64,000 bases of DNA from Phymorhynchus buccinoides (GCA_017654935.2 CM065690.1:15695495-15759494); one strand, 5' to 3'; shown: positions 31,921-45,240, counted from the stretch's first letter. The notes: generated by a model from the letters alone, not told the origin. Translations and numbers: made by a program.

Positions 31921-32545
31921 CACCCTTTGTTGACAAAAACGAAATCGATGTGACGTAGCAGTACAACGTTGTTGTGTTGTTGTTATGGAACTTCTTTTTT
32001 TGTTGTAAAATAAAATTCCTTATAATATATCAGATGCAGAGAGTACATACAGTAGTATAGAGAGAGTTGTCCTAAATGAAATGTTTGTGAACGCGAGCGA
32101 AGTCAATGTTTCCTGTGAATGGATGAGTGATAGTTAAAAATTAAAAATAATAATAATAATTTAAAAAAACGTGTGTATTATTACGATTATTTTGTATAGA
32201 GGGAATAAAGCTGTCTTAACAGGTATTCTCGTGTGCTTTTGAGGCCTTTGAATGAATGAATGAATCTTTAATTTAATGTCTTTTCACACGAAATTGAACT
32301 AATAAAAATAAAAATAATAAAAACCCACGCTAGCTTGAAAAACAAATATAACAACGCACAAAGCAAAACATGTACAGTAATAGGCGTGGACAGCATTAAT
32401 TTCGCAATTAAAGCAATGTCCATTTCTGCGTCACTTAAGATATCCTTAGTGAGGATGTCTTTGACTTGACTCTACAGTGTGTGTGTGTGCGTGTGCGTGC
32501 GCGCACGCTCTTGTGTGTACGTGTGTTGTTGGGTTTTTTTATTAA
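31921..32545. other. AT-rich spacer without gene
   Basis: No coding signal. A GT/GC microsatellite lies at about 32475-32510. Confidence 0.4.
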
Positions 32546-33118
32546 TACTAGCGCAACGCCGAGTACCGGTAACGCCTAGTAACGGTAACGCCAAGTACTG
32601 GTAGCGCTGAGTACAGCAAATTTGAAGCGATTCGGTTCAGAAACGGCGGAGTTATAAGGCCCCGTTTCCCGTTGGCGCTGCTCTGAGAGTGACGCGCTCT
32701 CCCGATTCTCTTCAAATTTGCTGCCAGGCTTTGCCCCAGCCACAGCAAGCCTGACAGCAAATTTGAAGCGATTCGGTTAAGAAAACGGCGGAGTTATAAG
32801 GCCCCGTTTCCCGTTGGCGCTGCTCTGAGAGTGACGCGCTCTCCCGATTCTCTTCAAATTTGCTGCCAGGCTTTGCCCCAGCCACAGCAAGCCTGACAGC
32901 AAATGTGAAGCGATTCGGTTAAGAAACGGCGGAGTTATAAGGCCCCGTTTCCCGTTGGCGCAGCTCTGAGAGTGACGCGCTCTCCTGATTCTCTTCAAAT
33001 TTGCTGCCAGGCTTTGCCCCGACCACAGCAAGCCTGACAGCAAATTTGAAGCGATTCGGTCGAAAAACGGCGGAGTTATAAGGCCCGTTTTGTGTTTCAG
33101 ACAGACAGACAGACACAC
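32546..33118 (+). repeat. AGCAAATTTGAAGCGATT satellite, block 3
   Basis: Three to four tandem units of about 140 bp carry CTGACAGCAAATTTGAAGCG, GAAACGGCGGAGTTATAAGG and GACGCGCTCTCCCGATTCTC. It is the most regular of the three blocks. Confidence 0.88.
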
Positions 33119-33357
33119 ACTTGCCTTTTTATGATATGATGATCATGATATCCAATGGGCAGATTATCAATTGCAAATGTGTGTTTTAGAAGTGGCATAT
33201 ACTGTGATATACCCGGTCTTCGTGTTTGACGAAACTTCCACGTCCGGCTGCAACCGAACATATATCCTTCATTGATATGGGCGATACCTTCTGGCTTCAA
33301 TTTATTCGAAGTGCATTCTTTCTTTGCTTCAGACATAAATTATGCTGAAAGCTTATG

Positions 33358-33776
33358 CATACATCCCCCTGGGGATATTGGGGTGGGGGGTGGGGGGGGG
33401 GGGTGTTGTGTATAAATAGTTCCCCCACCTCCTGCAAGTTCTGTGCTTGTAACTTCCTCGAATTTGTCCATCTCTTTGACTCTGCATTTTCCATTTGCTT
33501 TCTGTCATCTACTATCTTTCTCTATTCTGAACTGTTGGCCCATTCTCCTGCCTTTTTTTTTTTCTGTCATCTACTTTCTGACTTTTTGGCCTATTCTCCT
33601 GCCTTTTTCCCCCAAAAAAATCTTCCAAGTTTTCTCCTTTGAGCTCCTCCACAAAATCGGAATGTGTCGGCTGAATGCAGCGGGGAGACCAGTGAAAACT
33701 TTTAAAAAAACGGACACAAACGTACCTTACCCCTTATGGCCATATGGCCTGGGAGCGCAGAAGAAGAAGAGGTGCA
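33358..33776 (+). mobile_element. GAA-tailed retroposon, second tail type
   Basis: It has the same layout as 12945-13275: CCCCTGGGGATATTGGGG head, CTTTTTGGCCTATTCTCCTG (partly duplicated internally near 33545 and 33590), GTCGGCTGAATGCAGCGGGG, GGCCTGGGAGCGCAGAAGAA tail. Confidence 0.65.
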
Positions 33777-34020
33777 TTCTTTCTTTGTTTTAGAGATAAA
33801 TTATGCTGAAAGTTTTTTTTTACACCTTTCCAGGCATACATTTCACTTACCGTATTATTCGTAAGCACGTTAGCATTTCCTGAAGCATATCGTTTCATGG
33901 TGATTTCACACCTATATTGTTCAGGGGAATGCATTGCATTATATTACAGTACAGTTAGTGTGAAGCGTCGTGGCATTGGAATTGCGTGGGCTTCTATTGA
34001 CGCAGACTAATCTCACAGTA

Positions 34021-34667
34021 CAATGGAACCTCCCTACATATAATGGTTGTGCGGGGACCTTCCCATTATAAGACATAACCCTCTAAAATCCTCCGAAACT
34101 GTGCCCAATGGTAATCAAAAAACGGTCAAACGTAATGTTCTTCGGGACTTTACTGGCTGTTGTTGCACTGCCTCCGGGCATTGCCTCCTGGATCGTTCCC
34201 ACCATCTTTATATCTACTAATGTCCCGTATGTGTCTGTTCCAGACCGGAGGACGTTAAACAGATTTTCATTCCCTCCCTCATAAGACCTGCTTCTCTGAG
34301 ACCTGCTTCTCCCTCACATAAGACCTGCTTCTCTGTGAGTGTTAAAAGTACCTCCCTTATAGGACCCCTCCCTTATAAGGCCTCATTTTGGATTATTTTT
34401 GAGCAACGTTCAATTTTACAATCAGATTATACATCTGTATCGTTAAAAATTCGGGACTTTCCTGGAGGTGCACTGCCTCCAGGCATTGACTCCAGGATCG
34501 TTCCCACCATCTTTATATCTACTAATGTCCCATATGTGTCTGTTTCAGACCGGAGGACGTTAAACGGATTTTCATTCAGTATTAAAATTAGCTCCCTTAT
34601 AAGACCCCTCCCTTTTAAGGCCTCATTTGGGATTATTTGTGAAGGTCTTATAAGGGAGGTTCCACTG
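34021..34667. mobile_element. pogo/Tc1-like MITE, TA target duplication, two nested repeats
   Basis: It starts CAATGGAACCTCCCTACATA and ends CTTATAAGGGAGGTTCCACTG, with TA on both sides (34019-34020 and 34668-34669). Two minus-strand copies of the GTCTGAAACAGACAC family lie inside (about 34140-34268 and 34448-34572), with duplicated CTTATAAGACCCCTCCCTT motifs. Confidence 0.7.
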
Positions 34668-34679
34668 TAGTATATTATA

Positions 34680-35900
34680 GTAGGCTTGTTATGGCATGGC
34701 GCCTTTGGCTAATCCATTGGTGTTGGCGAGGTCAGGTTACAAATTGAAAAGAAAGAATGACAGTTAAGATGAAAGTGGAATAATCATGTTTTGCAATGGC
34801 TAAAACGTTGGTGATAGTTTTCCCCATCTCGGTATTAAAGTGTGTGTGTGTGTGTTTGCAATGGTTAAAACGTTGGTGGTGGGTTTCCCCATCTGTATTA
34901 AAGTGTGTGTGTGTGATGTGTTTTGCAATGGTGTGTGTGTGTTTGTTTCTGTAAGTTGTGTACCTTTTTCAAGATATGCGTTTTTGTTCCTTTGTATATA
35001 TGTACTTTTCTATTCTCTACTCATGTAAAATTTATGTACGTTCGTCATGTTCTGATTGTATAAGATAATGTATATTCTATGTTGTATTTGTATTAAATAT
35101 GTAAAGCGCTTAGAGCCCTAAATCAGATAATTTAATGTGTGTGTGTGTGTGAACTGACACACTACGACATAAAATAACATGTCAAGCATCAAGAAAGTCT
35201 AGCACAATCTAATAAAGAAAAAACCCCGAAAAGCAGAGCCAAAAAGCGCAAAATCAGCTTTCGCACTCACTATGGTGTGGGCCTAAACTCGAGGCCAATG
35301 CCAACCAATAATAAAGGTCATTCCCAGTGCAGGAGTATATTAAAAATATTTTTAAAAATGGGCCATTTCATTAATATTATTGTATTTAAAAGATACTCTT
35401 TTCAAAATGAAGCCTGATTGTTTGCTTTTTATTTTATTTTATACCCGTATATAAGCTTACGAGCGATCTTGTTTTGCTCGTTTGGATCAAACAGGGTCTA
35501 GTTTCTCTACGGAAACGGTCGCCGCGCGAATAACGCTTAGAAAACGTTTGCAGAAGAATATTGCAAGCTCTTGTCTGATTGGTCAATTTTTTAAAATTAT
35601 TTCAACCAAACTTTAATGGACCAATCAACAACAAGGAATGTATTCACTGCCCATGCTAGTCACGTGATAGTTCGCCAAGAGATACTTTGGGAGTAGCCAC
35701 AAAACGTTCAGTTTGGGCGAACGTCGGCGAAAGAGGTGTTTTTTAGTACCGTTTTTTTGCCGATTTGCGCTCACACTAGGCCTACCTAACGTTAGGCCCC
35801 CAGATTTCATCTACTCAGGATTCCATTAGGAAAGGCTGAAGAAACAAAATGGTTGGCAGATTTACATGAAAACGGTTTGGTTTGGTGAAGAGCCTGCTAC
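34680..35900. other. No gene seen; small repeats
   Basis: A GCAATGG-TAAAACGTTGGTG unit is repeated at about 34795 and 34858 with (GT)n. A TGTAAAGCGCTTAGAGC end with a GT tract lies near 35100. GGGTCTAGTTTC-CGGTCGCCGCGCGAATAAC at about 35493 recurs at about 44200, so a longer element with members at both places is likely. Confidence 0.35.
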
Positions 35901-35904
35901 ACAC

Positions 35905-36150
35905 ATGCGAATCGTATTTGAATGCGATGCGATTTTGACGACGTGAGTCATGAATTCACATCGTCAAAATCGCATCGCATTCAGATACGATTAAAGGGCC
36001 AGCCAACCACCCGCAGCTAAAATCGCACGACTGTACAATACGATTCGATCACGTGGTCTCCAAGAACAAAATGTGATTCGCGCGCTTCGAGATCACGTGA
36101 TCGAATCGTATCGTACAGTCGTGCGATTTTATCTGACGTGTGGCTGGCCC
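35905..36150. mobile_element. Two adjacent long hairpins (foldback element)
   Basis: Hairpin 1 (about 35908-35993) pairs CGAATCGTATTTGAATGCGA-TGCGATTTTGACG with its complement. Hairpin 2 (about 35997-36152) pairs AAGGGCCAGCCA-ACGACTGTACAATACGATTCGATCACGTG with its complement. Both share the ATCGTAT and CGCA words, so they may be halves of one element family. Confidence 0.6.
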
Positions 36151-36195
36151 TTGAGAGAGAGATATACAGTATATATAGAGAGAGAGATGATCATA

Positions 36196-36410
36196 GGTAA
36201 GACGGGGTAAAAAGCCCATGGGCGGGTAAGAAGCCCATGCCAATTATGTCATGAAATGAAGCAAATTTCAGTCAAATTTTGCCCATGAGACGAGTGTTAA
36301 TGTTTAGCGTTCGTCTCATGGGCAAAACTTTGACTGAAATTTGCTTCATTTCATGAGATAATTGGCATGGGCTTCTTACCCGCCCATGGGCTTTTTACCC
36401 CGTTTTTCCC
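36196..36410. mobile_element. TA-flanked palindromic MITE, divergent copy
   Basis: GGTAAGACGGGGTAAAAAGC at the left is mirrored at the right by GCTTTTTACCCCGTTTTTCC, with TA outside both ends. The centre is TGTTTAGCGTTCGTCTCAT. It is 215 bp long, diverged from the three 214-bp copies at 41025, 46416 and 49019. Confidence 0.75.
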
Positions 36411-37120
36411 TATGCCTATTAAGCATCAGTAATGCAACTCTTATGCATGCGCTTTTTTTATATATTTTTTACTAAATTGCAAGCTGAGACGCAGTAGGCA
36501 CGAAGTTCGCGCGGATGTGATGTAGACCCGTCGGAAATAAATATAGCCCATTTAATTAATACCCACACACTATACGCTACGTCTCGATTTCACGTGCAGC
36601 GCGCGCTATGCTAATGTTAAGCTGTTCTCATGCCCTGCTGACCTATTTTCAGTTCAGGCACATAAAAATAGATTGTCCACACATTTCTACGACCTTTTCC
36701 ACATCTTGTCGCTTCGCAAACGTTTTTAATCGATTTTCCTTTTATTTTATTTTTTTTCCTGAAGTAGAAAGTGTGACTTAGCTTTTTAGTTCTAACGTTT
36801 ATTTGTTCCGGGTGTGCTTCAAACTAGGATATTGCATTTGTTTTGTTGAGCACTGCAAAGCGGCTGCGGCAAGTGTTTTTTCCATAGATCATGCAGCCTT
36901 GGCCTAGATTATGTATTCCAAAAAGGTTATTAGCTAAATAGAATCTAAAATACAGCTTTATTTATTGGTAAGAAAGGCAATAACGGAAAAATAGGTTTAA
37001 CCGTTTTGAGTAGGGGGTGGAGTGGCACATCTTGACCTTTATCGAGGATTGAGTTCTTAAGTTTAAAAAAACACACCGGCAGGCTTGTGCTTACAATAAG
37101 AGGAATGTATTTATTAAAAG

Positions 37121-37177
<57 letters not shown>

Positions 37178-38087
37178 CAACATAATGATGCCAGTGTTTT
37201 CATGGCAGCGATATTCTGTTTAGTTTGTTTATTCACACATTATTATGCCGTGTGTGTATGTGTGCCGTGTGTGTCTGCTTTTAGCTGTGTTAGTACCTGA
37301 CAAGTTTGAGCAAAGAGTGGTTGCTTGTCATTATAGGCTACGTGTGTGAGCGTCAGTGCTATGCACTGCTATTGGTACGTCATTTGCGCGCATGATGATG
37401 CGAACGCGCATGCATAATGTGTGTATTCTCGTGAGTATGCGTGTATGCTTGCGTATATCCTTCGCTTAGAAAGATGGGGGGATGCAAAAATTGTACCAGA
37501 AGCGCAAAAAAACATTAATTTTCTTTACAGACAAGTAGCAGACCTGTTTACTCTACTCGTTTCGAGTAGTACATGTATTCTACTCAATTGGGACCTCTAC
37601 TACTCTTCAAATTTGAAAATAATGCTCTAATTATATATTTTCAGTGAACATTGTTTGGTGGCTTAAAATGAATAAAACTACACATTGTGCACCAAAACTA
37701 CTCATTTCAGCCATCCAGACTACTCAAAACTTGTGTAGGTGGTAAACAGGTCTGAAGTAGCTTCGAACAAGCCATTAATGTCATTGTCAGTCATGTACAC
37801 GATAAAACACTCGAGATTCTAATGTTATATATCGCCATGGTGCACTGACCCCTACTACCAGAGATCGTGAGACCTTGATCAGTCAAACGACCTTGAGCGA
37901 AATGGGGGGGGGGGGGGGGGTGCAAACACGTAGACAGATGGGCAATCAAGGTCCCAAGGATGCTATGGCGCTTGATTAATGAAACCCAAGCCTCATGACT
38001 CTCATACTGCACTCAGCTGTCATGCACGCTCGACCATCACAGGGGAAACCCCACCCCCACTTCAGCCTCAACTCCAAACTCGTCCTT
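36411..38087. other. No gene seen
   Basis: This is AT-rich unique-looking sequence with (CT)n at 37123-37170 and a poly-G run at about 37905-37920. The segment 37530-37760 has TACTCTACTCGTTTCGAGTAGTACATG-type short inverted words. Open frames of 60-75 codons have no recognisable domain. Confidence 0.35.
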
Positions 38088-38653
38088 CAAAGGGCCACCC
38101 TGACGGATGAGTTTTTGTAAGAAACACGTCCAGATCACCAGGAAAACACCCTTTACAGAGATTGCAACACTCACTTTGCTCTGGTTTCCTAGAAATCAAA
38201 CCGTCAAATCGGCGACTCCTCCTTGGCGGAGGTGCTGGAAGTCAAATCCTTTCACCCAAAGAGAAGGCGTGTGCCGTCTCTTTTGTAATGGTCGCCTGCG
38301 TTTAGACCAAATCGTTTGCGCGAAATTTTCGCAATAACAAGCCTTTTTTTTATGCAGTTTATCTAAAGGAGTTTCGCTCACAACAAAGGAAACTGCTCCC
38401 AAATTTTTTTTTACTGCACTACAAAAAAAGAAAACGCTTCAACCACAATGAGTGACCTTCACCCACCCCATCCAAAATGGCTACTCTCTCCGGCATCTCC
38501 GCCAAGGAGGAATCGACGTTTTGACGGTTTAATTTCTAGGAAACCAGAGCAAAGTGAGTGTTCCGATCCTTGAAAAGGCTGTTGACATGTCTTTCTCGTT
38601 ATCTCGACGTGTTTCTTGCGGAAAAAAAACTCATCCGTCAGGGTGCCCCTTTC
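38088..38653. mobile_element. Foldback element, TAAAGGGGCACCCTGACGGA family, copy 2
   Basis: It has the same arms and interior order as 31367-31920, with ACCCTGACGGATGAGTTTTT at the left and CTCATCCGTCAGGGTGCCCC at the right. It is slightly longer because of small insertions. Confidence 0.75.
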
Positions 38654-39023
38654 AAGAGGTCAAAGGGTGACCGCACGAAGAAGGTCAGAGTGCAGGGTCA
38701 CTGTTGTGTGACAAAGGGCAAAGGTCTCGGCCTTGACAAGGGGTTAATGGTCACGTTCAAGTGATAGGGAGGGGGGACTGCACGGATTTTATTAGCAGTA
38801 GTAGTGCATTGTTTCCTCTGGAAATCAGATTAATTGAGTTCAGATACGAACCTCATGGACCAGTACAGTGGTGTTGTTTGTTTTTGTTTGGTTTTTTTTA
38901 ATTTCTTTCTATGCCTGTCTTTCATTTGAACTTTGACCTTCGTAGAAGAAACAGTGAAATGACAGATGCTGGAAAACAACAGCAAGAAAGGAGATTGGGG
39001 GGGGGGGGGGGGGGGGACCTATT
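38654..39023. other. No gene seen
   Basis: Mixed sequence with a poly-G run at about 38998-39016. There is no coding signal. Confidence 0.4.
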
Positions 39024-39220
39024 AGGCCGTGTACACATTAGACGCGTAAGTTCCGTACGGGAACCCCTAAGTAAGTGAAAGAAAGAAGGATACCAGTTTA
39101 CGGATTAGGGGAAAGTCGTACACGTGCGCAAATCTTTTCCCTTCTTTCTGTTACTTATTTACCGATTGCGCACGGGTTTCCGCACGGAATCTCCGCGTAT
39201 ATGCATGTGTACACGGCCTT
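39024..39220 (+). mobile_element. AGGCCGTGTACAC-family MITE, best complete copy
   Basis: AGGCCGTGTACACATTAGAC at the left and TGTGTACACGGCCT at the right are inverted. The internal mirror pair is GAAAGAAGGATACC / CCCTTCTTTC. At 197 bp it is the reference for judging the interrupted copy at 8778-9301. Confidence 0.75.
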
Positions 39221-40386
39221 AGTCTAGAAAGTTGTTGTTTTCAATGTGTTTGGTTTTGTTTTGATAGCGCGCACGCCTGAACAAACGGCCCCCACCTCAG
39301 TCCCTTCATCCCCCATCCCCGATTGTCTTTCTTACCCCAGTAGTTAGGGATCTGCTTGTTTGTCTTTGATTGCCCTTTTGGTTGGGGCCTGGGCACTGCC
39401 TTGTCTAGGGTCGGCTAGTTCCCAGCTTCCTGGGGGCGAACGTGAAAATTAGTAGCTGCACTAAATCAATGTCAAACCATCAGCAGCAACAACATAGACA
39501 ACAGTGATTTTCGTCTTATACAAACTCAAAAGAGAGTACCGTAAGCTTCTATATACATATAGACATCAACAAAAGTTAAGTACCGCGTCTTCACTGACTA
39601 CAGCATTACTCTACCACAGTTGATATTGATACGATTTCAGCAGACACTAGAAGCAGCTGTTCCCGGCTTCTTGCCAAGCTTCGATAGTTAATGAGACGAG
39701 CCCGAAACATGTAGATTCGTCACCCTTCGTTTACGACCCTCAATCTCACACAGTCTGCTTCATTCAGTTTTATGGAAATAATCCTAGGATATCCCATTCT
39801 CAAAAATGACAAAAAGTTGCTTGTCAGTGAGAGTTTTAAATGCGACAGTTTTAGGTGTTAAGGGGGGGGGGGCGAATCTACATGTTTGCCGAGACAGCTC
39901 TTTGAGAGACTACAGGGGACATACCCAATTTTTATATCTTTTTTTTTTTTTTTTTTTTTTTTGACAAGCCGCACTTATTTTCAATTATAGGTTGAATGTC
40001 GAGCTATCGTTTCGAAATTAATGAAATGAAGTAATAAAAATTAAGCTTTGGGCACACAAGGTCATTGAATTCACTATCTTTGAAATTTTAAATGATTCGG
40101 GCAAATCGTCTTTTTGTTTTATTAAGGCCGCGCTTCTGAAAAGGTGGTCCTTAACTTATGTCGATCACGATGTGTGTACAACATGACGAACGTAGAGTCT
40201 GGCTCTCATCTCTTGGGGCACGACATTTCAAATTTGACGTCCCCTTGACCTGAAGGGCACATATGGAACATTGTTAACTATAAATATGGGGTGGGGGAGG
40301 AAAATTATATTTATCAGTTACTAAAAATAAAGATGGGAATTATCTCTTTGGGACAAATCAAAGTCTCGTCATAGATATGGAGAGAC

Positions 40387-40428
<42 letters not shown>

Positions 40429-40665
40429 CATCTATGGTCTGGAATAGAACGCGGAGGCCTCAGGTGTAGTGTGATGGAAAACTAGTGAGGCTTGGCCGGA
40501 AGGCCGTGCATTATGTCCCCTGCTATTAACTCTTTTATCACGAAGGTCGTTCCAATCAGCTTCGACTTCGTCAGCGTCTGCATCTCTCTGGCCGTCCTTG
40601 AACCAAACAGACGTCCAATTTGTCAGCAGATTTTTTTTTGTTAACATGCCAATCTCTCTGCCTCT

Positions 40666-40737
<72 letters not shown>

Positions 40738-40947
40738 GCGTTGTTTCACAGTATGTCTGTCTCTGTGTTTCGTTGTCTTTATCAGTCTTCATCTGTCTCC
40801 GAGTCGCTCCCTCTGTTCGACTATCCCCTCTTCCTTTCTCAGCTCCATTTATTGTACACACCGTGACGCGCGCGCATGCACGCACACAGAAAGACAGAGA
40901 CAAACAAAGAAAACGAAAGAGCAATCGTTAATCTCTCTTCAAATAAC

Positions 40948-40995
<48 letters not shown>

Positions 40996-41024
40996 AAATA
41001 CCTATCTCTCTTCACTCATACATA
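39221..41024. other. No gene seen; several microsatellites
   Basis: It contains poly-T at 39942-39962, (CT)n at 40391-40426, 40671-40733 and 40949-40992. Frames through the CT tracts are Ser-Leu artefacts. Confidence 0.4.
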
Positions 41025-41238
41025 GGGGAAGACGGGGTAAAAAGCGCATGGGCGGGTAAGAAGCCCACCCCAATTATCTTATGAAATAAAGAAAATTTCA
41101 GTCAAATTTGCCCATGAGACGAATGCTAGACATTAACGCTCGTCTCATGGGCAAAATGAGACTGAAATTTGCTTCATTTCATGAGATAATTGGGGTGGGC
41201 TTCTTACCCGCCCATGCGCTTTTTACCCCGTCTTCCCC
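41025..41238. mobile_element. TA-flanked palindromic MITE, 214 bp, copy A
   Basis: The whole element is one near-perfect hairpin, from GGGGAAGACGGGGTAAAAAG to CTTTTTACCCCGTCTTCCCC, with TA at 41023-41024 and 41239-41240. It lies in opposite orientation to copies at 46416 and 49019. Confidence 0.85.
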
Positions 41239-41324
41239 TACATACATACCTATGGACAGCAGAAAAAAGCACAGCCCTCGTCACCGTCGTAATGTAGTCC
41301 TGGGACTACAAAAAGGGTCCTTCT

Positions 41325-41690
41325 TCTTCATCTTCATATCTTCTTCTTCTTCGATCGCTCAGACAGTTTCCTGTCAATTATGAGCGCAGATGCGTCATGC
41401 TGCCGTTATGCGCCTAACTAAGAAACAGTTAGGCCCAGCAAGTCCGACTTCGGCCGGAGGAAATGTTTTTGAAAGTGTTTCGTAAAAATTTAAAAAAGGC
41501 AGGAGAATGGACCCGGGTTAGGCAGAAAGACAGCAGATGACAGCAAGCAACTTAGGGAAAAGGCAGAGTCAAAGAGAGTGACAGATTAGAGGAAGCTACA
41601 AGCACAGAACTTCCAGAAGGTGCGGGAACTATTCATACAAAAGACCCCCCCCCCCCCCCCCGGTATCCCCACGGGGGGGGGGGGGGGGAG
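41325..41690 (-). mobile_element. GAA-tailed retroposon, first tail type
   Basis: CTTCTTCTTCGATCGCTCAG and the CAGTTTCCTGTCAATTATGA segment mark the tail end. CCCCGGTATCCCCACGGGG, within poly-C and poly-G runs, marks the head end. Confidence 0.65.
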
Positions 41691-42675
<985 letters not shown>

Positions 42676-42913
42676 CCTTAACACAGCCAAAGTCGCATTT
42701 TAGCACCACAATTATTTAACACCTATGGCGGCTAAAAGGCATCAAAATTGGGGTCTAGTATCCTAAGACGGTCTTAATTTTGGGAAGTAAGGATAGACCT
42801 TATTTTTATATATGTCACAGAAGAAAACCCCAATACTGCATATGGATTTTATTCTCTACCCAGGTAAATTTAATAGCATTTTTTGGATGAAATATGGCTG
42901 GCGGTGAAAGGGT
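42676..42913. mobile_element. piggyBac-like MITE, degraded ends
   Basis: Internal sequence matches 713-943 (AAAAGGCATCAAA, TCTACCCAGGTAAATTTAAT, GGCTGGCGGTGAAAGGGT). The left CCCTTTCACC terminus is replaced by CTTAACACAGCC and the right TTAA is changed to CACA. Confidence 0.6.
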
Positions 42914-43529
42914 CACACTTAACGGGCTTATTATAAATCTGTCCGACATTATGTTTTCCGGCATTTTTCTTTTTATGTATAGCATTCTTTGTAAGGCGAA
43001 TTAAGAAGGGGAAGTGGGCTGTGCTGGATCTGTATCAAAATCTCTACTGCTGTCATTTTTGAAAGGAAAAAAAAAATCATTTCAGCGTCAAATTTGCCAA
43101 ATCTGAAACATATTTATTTTAAGAAAAGTTAACTGCATAACATTAACATACTCGTCTCATCACAGCATAAATGTGACAGCGAAATTTGCTTTATGAATTT
43201 CATGAGATAATTGGGGTGGTATATAAATGTAAAATAAACCCCTATTAGCATGTAATGTATCCGACATTGATTTGTAGGCTTGTTTATGTGCAAATCATTC
43301 CCCTAGCACCTTCTTTGAAGGGGGGGGGAAAAAAAAGGCGAAAAAAGAAGAAGAAAAGGAAGAGAGCTGAGATGGGCAGATGTGTATATAAAAGGAGGGG
43401 GGAGGGGGTGGGGGGAGCAAAGGATTGCAAAATAATGGTTAGGTAGTACGTGGAAATGCACTTCAAAGAATAAGGATGGAAGGAAGGTGGGAATAGTGAG
43501 GGAGAGTAGGTAGGTGAGGGGGGCAATGA
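42914..43529. other. No gene seen
   Basis: AT-rich sequence includes AATTTGCTTTATGAATTTCATGAGATAATTGGGGTGG-like words near 43180-43220, apparently half of a palindromic MITE of the 41025 family. A purine-rich stretch follows at 43310-43420. Confidence 0.4.
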
Positions 43530-43918
43530 GGTCCTTCTTCTTCTTCTTCTTCTTCTTCTGCGTTCCCAGGCCATGTGGCCATAATGGGAAAGATGACGTA
43601 GGCCTATGTGTCCGGCTTTCAGTTTTCACTGGTCTCCCCGCTGCGTGCAGCCGACACATTCCGATTTCGGGGGGAGCTCAAAGGAGAAAAATTACTTGGA
43701 AGATTTTTTTGGGGGGAAAAAGACAGGAGAATGGGTCCACAAGTAAGAAAGATAGCAGATGATAGAAAGCAAAGGGGAAAAGGCAGTCAAAGAGAGTGAC
43801 AGATTAGAGGAAGTTACAAGCACAGAACTTCCAGAAGGTGGGGGAACTATTTTTTTTTACGAAACCCCCCCCCCCCCCCCCCCCCCCCCCCCACCCCCCA
43901 GTATCCCCACGGGGAGGA
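43530..43918 (-). mobile_element. GAA-tailed retroposon, second tail type
   Basis: (TTC)n then TGCGTTCCCAGGCCATGTGG, TTTTCACTGGTCTCCCCGCT and AGTGACAGATTAGAGGAAGT, ending CAGTATCCCCACGGGG behind a poly-C run. It is the minus-strand counterpart of 12945-13275. Confidence 0.65.
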
Positions 43919-44809
43919 GATAATTCAATCAGGGTCTTCTTAGTCTTTCGGGAGCGAAATTGATTTTTCTGTCATGGCCGAATCTACCCCCCTTGTTTCC
44001 CACCCTCGCCGCAAACCCCTAGGCCTATTCTCTTAGCTCGTTCCGGGTCGATCACGTTGAGCCTATGCTAGTGACTACGCCCGCCCGCTTCGCTTGGTCC
44101 ACAATTTGGTATTGGCCCGTCCAAAATGTGTCGTCCCCCGCCGCAACATGCACACCTTGGGTGATGCTGATCAAGAATAGAATCATCGTAGGATATCACC
44201 AGGGTCTAGTTTCACTAGAGTACGGTCGCCGCGCGAATAACTGTTACGCCAAAAGGGGTCTAAGAAACACCAAAACGTTTGCTACGGTCAAATGGGAGAG
44301 AGAAAAGAGTTGCTATCAAAAGGGAGATAAATCATACCTCTCTGTCAGTTTGTGCAAAGATTTCGATTTAATTTTCTGTCCATTTGTGTGCAGAACATTA
44401 AAGCTGCACTATATTATGCCATCTAACATGAAAAATTAAGAAAGAACACTCAAAAAAATACTTGCGTTTCTGTTTAATCTGCTGAAATAATTCCGTATAT
44501 TTTCATGATAGAATAAAGAATATTTGTCTATGACAAGCTTGTTTACTTGGTCTTCCATATTGAAGGTAAAAGTCGCGTTCACGCCAGAATTTTTTTTTAA
44601 AAGGCGGAAGTAATGTGTATTTCCCATGATGCAACTAATCTTTCGCCGTTAGCTACCACCGTGGATCCTATATTACATGTAGGGTCCATGCTAAAACCAA
44701 AGAGGCCACAAAACGTTTGTCAAACTATCGGCAAACAAGGGTTTGGATTTTGATTAAAATTGGCAGAGGGGTAGACAGCTTGAAAAGGAAGCTTCCTTTC
44801 GTTAATCAA
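43919..44809. other. No gene seen
   Basis: A 124-codon open frame (44065-44439) has no recognisable domain, and GGGTCTAGTTTCACTAGAGT-ACGGTCGCCGCGCGAATAAC inside it recurs near 35493, so it is probably part of a repeat. GCCACAAAACGTTTGTCAAA at about 44706 parallels AGCCACAAAACGTTCAGTTT at about 35696, suggesting one element with members at both sites. Confidence 0.4.
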
Positions 44810-45240
44810 CACCGTGCTGACCTTGACCTTGAAGTTTGACCTTGAAAACCGAAATTTCCTTCTTTGGGCTATGTAATTTCCCCCCAGCTTTATTTCGTGA
44901 ACTAGTGAACAGAATCGCTTCAAATTTTGTGTGGTGGTGTACCATGGTGCAAGGAAGTTTGTATAAAAGTTCAGCTGTATCGTGAACTACTGAACAGAAT
45001 CGCTTCAAATTTTGGGCTATGTATTTTATGCGTTCTGTAAGGGTGGAAAGTGGTGTGTTTATTGGGGGGTGGGGGAGAGGACATAACTCGGTGCAAGGAC
45101 GTTTGTATAAACGTTCAGCTGTATCTCGTGAACTACTGAACAGAATCGCTTCAAATTTTGGGCTATGTATTTTATGCGTTCTGTAAGGGTGGAAAGTGGT
45201 GTGTTTATTGGGGGGTGGGGTGGGGGAGATGATATAACTC
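44810..45240. repeat. Tandem repeat, GAACTACTGAACAGAATCGC unit
   Basis: GTGAACTACTGAACAGAATC - GCTTCAAATTTTGGGCTATG - TATTTTATGCGTTCTGTAAG - GGTGGAAAGTGGTGTGTTTA is present at about 44980-45065 and 45128-45210, with an older diverged unit at about 44900-44960. GACCTTGACCTT motifs precede it. Confidence 0.85.

Noticed and set aside
41108..41383. Open frame beginning MPMRRMLDINARLMGKM, repeated on the other strand at 46286-46546
   Set aside because: It lies inside the palindromic 214-bp MITE and repeats only because the element does; it runs out into unrelated flanks.
44065..44439. 124-codon open frame as a candidate gene
   Set aside because: No domain is visible and a segment inside it recurs at 35.5 kb in non-coding context.
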